Position numbers and translations under genes: made by a program
Shown here: positions 58,627 to 64,000 of the stretch, in pieces
Numbering within the stretch: position 1 is the stretch's first letter
How the letters are laid out: each line of letters begins with the position of its first letter
Assembly (NCBI GenBank): GCA_001941045.1
Contig: MSHD01000050.1
Span: forward strand, 19,936-83,935
From: Lachnospiraceae bacterium Zagget2
GTDB taxonomy: Bacteria > Bacillota > Clostridia > Lachnospirales > Lachnospiraceae
DNA: 64,000 nt
Reading direction: 5' to 3'
Notes under the pieces: generated by a model
The model's input: the letters and a program-made list of their open reading frames with translations, nothing else
What the model was told of the DNA's origin: nothing
Database searches by the model: none

Positions 58627-58968
58627 ATGGCTAGAAGAGGCGGATTTCAAGGCGGTATGCCGGGAAATATGAACAATCTTATGAAGCAGGCTCAGCGCAT
58701 GCAGCGTCAGATGGAGGAGAGCCAGAAGGAACTGGAGACAGCGGAGTTTACGGCAGCAGCCGGTGGCGGCGCGGTCGAAGTAACGGTGACGGGCAAGAAG
58801 GAGATCACGAAGGTGAAGCTCGACCCGGAGGCCGTGGATCCGGATGACGTGGAGATGCTCGAGGATCTGATCATGGCGGCGGCCAATGAGGCGCTGCGCA
58901 AGGCGGACGAGGCCGCCGCGGCGAATATGGCGAAGATGACCGGCGGTATGGGAGGACTCGGTTTCTGA
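58627..58968 (+). CDS. YbaB/EbfC nucleoid-associated protein
   Basis: [60 protein letters not shown]. Confidence 0.95.
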   Translation: MARRGGFQGGMPGNMNNLMKQAQRMQRQMEESQKELETAEFTAAAGGGAVEVTVTGKKEITKVKLDPEAVDPDDVEMLEDLIMAAANEALRKADEAAAANMAKMTGGMGGLGF

Positions 58969-59564
58969 TGGAGTATTACAGCAAGCAGATCAGCCAGCTG
59001 GCGGAGCAGCTCGCTTCCCTGCCGGGGATCGGAGCAAAGACGGCACAGCGTCTGGCTTTCCATATGATTGATATGCCGGAGGAAAAGGTTGAGAAGCTGG
59101 CGGAGACGATGGTGAAAGCGCGGAAAACGATTCGTTATTGTCGGGAGTGTTTTACTCTGACGGATCAGGAACTCTGTCCGATCTGCGCCAATGAACAGCG
59201 GGATCACAGGACGATTATGGTCGTCGAGAATCCGCGCGATATGAGCGCCTATGAGAAGACGGGCAAGTATGAAGGCGTCTATCATGTGCTGCACGGAGCA
59301 ATTTCCCCGATGCTCGGCATCGGACCTTCCGATATTCGCCTGAAGGAGCTCATGCATCGGCTGGAAAAGGATGTGGATGAAGTGATCATCGCCACGAACT
59401 CCAGTCTGGAGGGAGAGACCACAGCGATGTACATCAGCAGACTGGTGAAGCCGACCGGAATCAAGGTGAGCCGGATTGCAAGCGGCGTGCCGGTCGGTGG
59501 AGACCTGGAATATATTGACGAGGTAACGCTGCTGCGCGCGCTGGAGGGCCGCGTAGAGCTGTAG
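58968..59564 (+). CDS. recR: Recombination mediator RecR
   Basis: LASLPGIGAKTAQRLAFHM; C4 zinc motif; Toprim VVENPRDMSAYEKTG. Confidence 0.97.
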   Translation: MEYYSKQISQLAEQLASLPGIGAKTAQRLAFHMIDMPEEKVEKLAETMVKARKTIRYCRECFTLTDQELCPICANEQRDHRTIMVVENPRDMSAYEKTGKYEGVYHVLHGAISPMLGIGPSDIRLKELMHRLEKDVDEVIIATNSSLEGETTAMYISRLVKPTGIKVSRIASGVPVGGDLEYIDEVTLLRALEGRVEL

Positions 59565-59586
59565 AGGAAAGAAGGAGAAGACGGGT

Positions 59587-60630
59587 ATGAGTATCGAAAA
59601 GAAAGTGTTCGGTGTGACCAAAGACGGGAAGGAAGCATCGCTCTATACACTGCGCAGTGAAAGAGGCATGGAGGCGGCCGTGACGAATTTTGGAGCAGTT
59701 CTTGTGAGCCTGCTTGTCCCGGATCATAAGGGAGGCCGCCTTGACGTAGTGCTTGGCTATGACACATTACGGGAATATGAAGAGAATGGCGCATTTCTTG
59801 GTTCAACGGTCGGCAGGCATGCGAACCGGATCGGTGGCGCGAAATTCACACTGGACGGTGCAGAGTATCACCTGGTGGCAAATGACAATGAAAATAATCT
59901 GCACACGGACAAGAACCACGGTTTCCACAAGGTTATGTGGAAGGGGGAACCGGATGAGGCGGCGAATGCCGTGAAATTTACATATCTGAGTCCGGATGGA
60001 GAGAACGGTTTTCCGGGGAACCTGACGATGACGGTTACCTATACCCTGCTCGCGGATGGAATCCAGATCAGTTATGACGGTGTCAGCGACAAAAAGACGG
60101 TCATCAACGTGACGAACCACACGTATTTCAATCTGGGAGGACATGATGCGGGTTCGATTGAAGATGAGAGGCTGACATTGCGCGCGAGCGGCTTTACGGA
60201 AATTTATCCGGGAGCGATTCCGACCGGAAGAATTCTGCCGGTAGAGGGAACGCCGATGGATTTCAGAAAACCGAGACGGATCGGGGATGACGTCGATGCG
60301 GACTGGGAGCAGCTGAACCTTGTGGGAGGTTATGATCACAACTGGGCGCTCGATACAGAGTTTGGCAAGGTGGAGAAGTTCGCGGAACTTACGGATGACC
60401 GTTCCGGCATCACGATGGACGCTTACACGGATCTCCCGGGCGTGCAGGTCTATACGGCAAATGGCCTGACTGACAGAAAGGGGAAGGGCGGCGCACACTA
60501 CGCGAGGCGTGAGGCGGTGTGCCTGGAGACGCAGTATTTTCCGAACAGCGTTAATATCCCGGGCTTCCGTCAGCCGATCTTTGACGCTGGAACACACTGC
60601 CGTACGACGACGGTTTACAGATTCCGATAA
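59587..60630 (+). CDS. galM: Aldose 1-epimerase (galactose mutarotase)
   Basis: NFGAVLVSLLVPDHKGG; GSTVGRHANRIGGAKFTL; NHTYFNLGGH. Confidence 0.93.
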   Translation: MSIEKKVFGVTKDGKEASLYTLRSERGMEAAVTNFGAVLVSLLVPDHKGGRLDVVLGYDTLREYEENGAFLGSTVGRHANRIGGAKFTLDGAEYHLVANDNENNLHTDKNHGFHKVMWKGEPDEAANAVKFTYLSPDGENGFPGNLTMTVTYTLLADGIQISYDGVSDKKTVINVTNHTYFNLGGHDAGSIEDERLTLRASGFTEIYPGAIPTGRILPVEGTPMDFRKPRRIGDDVDADWEQLNLVGGYDHNWALDTEFGKVEKFAELTDDRSGITMDAYTDLPGVQVYTANGLTDRKGKGGAHYARREAVCLETQYFPNSVNIPGFRQPIFDAGTHCRTTTVYRFR

Positions 60631-60633
60631 AAC

Positions 60634-60665
60634 AAAAGAAAAGGCGCTTCGGCGTCTTTTTTTTG
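60634..60665 (+). terminator. Intrinsic terminator after galM
   Basis: AAAAGGCGC-TTCG-GCGTCTTTTTTTT. Confidence 0.8.
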
Positions 60666-60753
60666 TCGATAAGAAATGCGTCTTTTCTCCTGTATTTCGT
60701 CAAAAACGGTGCCTGCCTTGTGCTACGATGTGGTCAGAGGGAGGGAAGCCTGG

Positions 60754-61851
60754 ATGGAAAAGAGAGAGGGGACATTTCCCCGTAATACGCGGCAGATCGG
60801 AGAGCCGGGGCAGGGTACACGTGTTTTTATAGAAGATTACGTATATACCTATCTGCGTCAGCTGGCAGGGGACAAGCTTACCTGCATGCGGACGGCTGTG
60901 CTGCTGGGACATCACGATGACTCCGGCGTCTATATACAGGGAGCACTGGAAGCGGATATGGGTCAGGAGCGTGGAAAATGGTTTTCGAATGAGGAGTGGA
61001 GTGAGATTTTCCGAAATGTACAGATCTGGTTTGACGGACTGGAAGTGCTTGGCTGGTATCTGTCAAATCCGGGTTTTCCCGTTACGCTCACGGATGAGCT
61101 GATATCTTTACATAGAAGGCATTTCCCGGGACAGGGAACGGTATTTTTCCTGACGGATATTCTGGAAAATGAGGAGGGATTCTTCCGGCAGGAAGAAAAC
61201 GGACTCGTGCCGCTGTCGGGTTATTATATTTATTATGAAAAGAATGAGAGAATGCAGGCCTATATCAGCCGTCAGCATGGGGGCCTCAGCATCGAGCCGG
61301 AAGGCGTTCTGACGGATCGGGCGGCGCGCTTCCGGAGCGCCATGCAGGAAAAAAAGGAGAAGAACTCACAGAGAAGGCTGATGACGGTCCTCTATACGGC
61401 CTGTACCTTCCTTGTGATGGTCATCCTTGTCATTGGCGTGACGATGATCAACAATTATGATCGGATGACGAGTATGGAGAGTGCGCTTTATCGCATTTCA
61501 GAGAGTCTGGACGAGGAGACGGAAGAGGATGTGGAGCAGGCGGCGCAGGAGGAAAATCGTCTGGCAGCAGAGGAAGTGGCAGAGAAGACGGACATGCAGA
61601 CGGAAGAAGCGCTGTCAGAGGCTGTGACACCGAAGGCGGAAGAAATGCAGGAGGAGGTTGCGGCAGCAGAAGAACAACAGAGCACGGAAGAAGCAGAACC
61701 GGAACGCTACCTGGTGCAGGCCGGCGACACGCTGCTCGGAATCTGCAGAGCAAAATACGGCGGAGACGAGCAGCTGGAAGAAATCTGCGAACTCAATGGA
61801 CTGGAAGACAGCGATAAAATTTATGTCGGACAAACCATTGTACTTCCATAG
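60754..61851 (+). CDS. LysM-domain membrane protein with N-terminal MPN/JAMM-like domain
   Basis: N-terminal ~200 aa domain with GWYLSNPGFPVTLTDELISLHRRHF; TM segment; acidic linker; C-terminal LysM YLVQAGDTLLGICRAKYGG. Confidence 0.75.
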   Translation: MEKREGTFPRNTRQIGEPGQGTRVFIEDYVYTYLRQLAGDKLTCMRTAVLLGHHDDSGVYIQGALEADMGQERGKWFSNEEWSEIFRNVQIWFDGLEVLGWYLSNPGFPVTLTDELISLHRRHFPGQGTVFFLTDILENEEGFFRQEENGLVPLSGYYIYYEKNERMQAYISRQHGGLSIEPEGVLTDRAARFRSAMQEKKEKNSQRRLMTVLYTACTFLVMVILVIGVTMINNYDRMTSMESALYRISESLDEETEEDVEQAAQEENRLAAEEVAEKTDMQTEEALSEAVTPKAEEMQEEVAAAEEQQSTEEAEPERYLVQAGDTLLGICRAKYGGDEQLEEICELNGLEDSDKIYVGQTIVLP

Positions 61852-61900
61852 CGGAAAATGGTATACTACAAAAGAACTGCAGATTCAGCGGAGAATACGG

Positions 61901-63085
61901 ATGACGATACAATTACTGAAGAAAAATACCGGAACTGACACGGACATGGAGAATTTCAGGAAAAATCTCCGTGGGCACAGACTCAGGGTTTTTGCATTCT
62001 GGGCAGGTGTCCTTGCGCTGGTACTGGTCGCGGCGGCGACCTTCTGGGCAAATTATAAAAATAAAGTCTATTCGGACTATGAGGTTGTAAACAGCTACGA
62101 GCGTTCGGATACTGTGACGACACAGTATACGGAATTCCTGGATTATGTGCTGAAATACAGTCAGGACGGGATTTCCTGTGTGGATTCCCGCAATCAGCTT
62201 GTCTGGAGCCAGACCTACAGTATGCAGAGTCCGATGGTGGCAGTCTGCGGGAACAGCGCGGCTATTGCGGAGGAGAGCGGGACGGAGGCGATGATTTTTG
62301 ACGAGAGCGGCCTCCTCGGGAGTGTTCAGACCTCGTATCCGATCCGACAGATTGAGGTGTCTTCTCAGGGCGTACTGGCGGCTCTCCTTGAGGATGGAGA
62401 TATCACAAGGCTGTACCTCTATGACAGCGCGGGAACGACCCTGGTAGAGGCGAAGTTTGAGTTGCAGGATACCGGTTATCCGCTTTGCATGTCGCTCAGT
62501 GAGGATGCCACGAAGCTGGCGGTTACGTTTCTCCAGATTCAGGATGGCAGTGTGAATACCTGCATTGCTTTCTATAATTTTGACTCGGTGGGAGAGAATT
62601 CCTCTGATCACCTGGTGGCTTCGCGAATTATAAAAGGCGAAATCCTGCCGAGTGTCCATTATCTGGGCAGCTCACACTGCTGTATTGTGGGGACGGACAG
62701 CCTGCTTTTCTATGAGGGAAGCCAGATTCCGGAGGAAAGTGTGGAAATCACCCTGGAAAAAGAGATTTTGAGCGTATTTTCGTCCGATGATTATCTGGGA
62801 CTCGTGACGGAGGGGGAAGAGGAGACCTATGCTCTTCAGGTGTACAACAGCCATGGAACACTTGCGTGTGAGATGGAATTTGATCTCGATTACAGCACTA
62901 TAAAATTTTCGGGTGATATGATTCTTATTTATAACGATTATGACTGCGTGATCGCGAATCACTCGGGAAAAGTGATTTTCGAGACGAGCTTTGAGGAATC
63001 AATATCTAATCTGTATACGATGTCCGGGAACACGCGCTATATTGTCATGCACGCGTCCAGGACAGACCAGATTCGCTTAAGATAA
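61901..63085 (+). CDS. DUF5711-like membrane-anchored beta-propeller-type protein
   Basis: Single N-terminal TM then extracytoplasmic repeats; adjacent to LysM and CvpA genes. Confidence 0.65.
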   Translation: MTIQLLKKNTGTDTDMENFRKNLRGHRLRVFAFWAGVLALVLVAAATFWANYKNKVYSDYEVVNSYERSDTVTTQYTEFLDYVLKYSQDGISCVDSRNQLVWSQTYSMQSPMVAVCGNSAAIAEESGTEAMIFDESGLLGSVQTSYPIRQIEVSSQGVLAALLEDGDITRLYLYDSAGTTLVEAKFELQDTGYPLCMSLSEDATKLAVTFLQIQDGSVNTCIAFYNFDSVGENSSDHLVASRIIKGEILPSVHYLGSSHCCIVGTDSLLFYEGSQIPEESVEITLEKEILSVFSSDDYLGLVTEGEEETYALQVYNSHGTLACEMEFDLDYSTIKFSGDMILIYNDYDCVIANHSGKVIFETSFEESISNLYTMSGNTRYIVMHASRTDQIRLR

Positions 63086-63101
63086 AGAGGATATACAAAG
63101 A

Positions 63102-63698
63102 ATGGAAACAATCAATGCGGCCGGTGTGATCGGCCTGCTTTTTCTTGGATATGGGGTTTTTGACGGCTATCGCAAGGGATTTGTCAAAAAGGGAGTCTCC
63201 CTTGCCATCATGATTCTGACTATGGTGGTAGTTTATATTGCCGCGCCTTATGTGGCGGAGTTTTTTCAGCATATTCTGCCGTCGACGTTTACACTGGAAA
63301 ATGTGCTGAACACGGACAGCGAGATCTATCGCTTGCTGGTTTTAAGCGGCCTGGGCGATGATGCGGAGAATTTTATGTATGTGCTGGCATCGCGTGTGCT
63401 TTCGGTGGTGGTGACTTACGTGGTTGTGCGGATTCTCCTGCGGACACTGCTTCTCTCGCTGGAGATACTGACGAAGGTTCCGGGCCTGAGTCTTCTGAAT
63501 CGCGTCTTTGGTGCAATTTTTGGTCTGTTTGAGCAGCTTCTTCTTCTCTGGCTGTTCCTGCTTGTCGTCGCGATTTTCAGCGCGAGCTCCTGGGGCGCGT
63601 TTCTGCATGTGCAGATTCAGGGCTGCGCTTATCTCTCTTATCTATACGAAAATAATCTTCTCCTTCTCATCATTATCCTGCTGCTTCTGGGCGTATGA
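63102..63698 (+). CDS. CvpA family protein
   Basis: Polytopic; GVFDGYRKGFVKKGVSLAIMI; VPGLSLLNRVFGAIFGLFEQLLLL. Confidence 0.8.
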   Translation: METINAAGVIGLLFLGYGVFDGYRKGFVKKGVSLAIMILTMVVVYIAAPYVAEFFQHILPSTFTLENVLNTDSEIYRLLVLSGLGDDAENFMYVLASRVLSVVVTYVVVRILLRTLLLSLEILTKVPGLSLLNRVFGAIFGLFEQLLLLWLFLLVVAIFSASSWGAFLHVQIQGCAYLSYLYENNLLLLIIILLLLGV

Positions 63699-63741
63699 AG
63701 AATCCGATAAAAATTGGCCGAAAATTTTTTGGAGAAAGGTG

Positions 63742-63770
63742 TTGACATTCACGAATCGCGGTGATATTAT
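63742..63770 (+). promoter_or_regulatory. Strong promoter P1 (TTGACA-N17-TATTAT) upstream of presumed rRNA operon
   Basis: Near-consensus hexamers with 17-nt spacing. Confidence 0.75.
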
Positions 63771-63848
63771 AATCGAGCTGGCTCCGAAAAGGGGCTGGCG
63801 AGAGTATCAAGAGCCCGGTCAGGGAGTTGAAATAAAATAAAAAAGTTC

Positions 63849-63877
63849 TTGACAGAGACGGAAGCATTTGATACAAT
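63849..63877 (+). promoter_or_regulatory. Strong promoter P2 (TTGACA-N17-TACAAT) upstream of presumed rRNA operon
   Basis: Near-consensus hexamers with 17-nt spacing; followed by rRNA-leader-like CTTGATAATTAAATAGTGCTTTGAAAAGATCTTCGAAGA. Confidence 0.75.
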
Positions 63878-64000
63878 AGCTTGGTCACTCCCCTTAAGGG
63901 AGCGGACAGCGGACAAACCTTGATAATTAAATAGTGCTTTGAAAAGATCTTCGAAGATTCTTTTGAAACAACCTAAAAAAACAGTAACGGATAAGAACAG

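Overview
This window looks chromosomal and comes from a spore-forming Clostridia, probably Lachnospiraceae-like (bofA and spmB homologues, Gram-positive Tad locus, large SRP RNA). Layout: (1) ~0-24.8 kb, a cell-surface/exopolysaccharide locus. It has a class B sortase with a probable SPKTG substrate, many glycosyltransferases, a Wzy-like polymerase, polysaccharide pyruvyl transferases, a Wzx-like flippase, Wzz, a BY-kinase and a CpsB-type phosphatase. An AT-rich central island spans ~7.3-17.5 kb. (2) Two copies of an unusual, tightly coupled RiPP-like cassette: an HPr-kinase-like kinase, a PqqD-like protein, an S24/S26 (SipW-like) peptidase, an ABC exporter and a PF14907-type nucleotidyltransferase. 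Copy A is 18179-22488 and copy B is 30868-35352. Copy B starts with an unannotated 46-aa precursor-like ORF (30868-31008) carrying a YxxP leader motif and three tandem 18-nt repeats that encode Thr/Ser-acidic hexapeptides. No lasso cyclase, B2 protease, radical SAM or lanthionine enzyme is present, so this is the best candidate here for an undescribed system. (3) Between the copies lie a secreted transglutaminase-like protein and a 1577-aa repetitive secreted protein. (4) 35.4-44.2 kb holds mixed housekeeping genes (Y-family polymerase, rubrerythrin, spmB, MarR, DUF885, metG, bofA). (5) 44.2-52.8 kb is a complete Tad/Flp pilus locus. (6) 52.9-63.7 kb is a conserved housekeeping block (tatD, rsmA, tadA, SRP RNA, pfkA, dnaX, ybaB, recR, galM, LysM protein, DUF5711, cvpA). 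It ends in tandem promoters typical of an rRNA operon leader. Three genes are interrupted at homopolymers (G9, T6, A8); sequencing error and biological slippage cannot be separated from sequence alone. I saw no tRNA genes, CRISPR arrays or transposases. All family calls come from reading motifs by eye, not from database searches.
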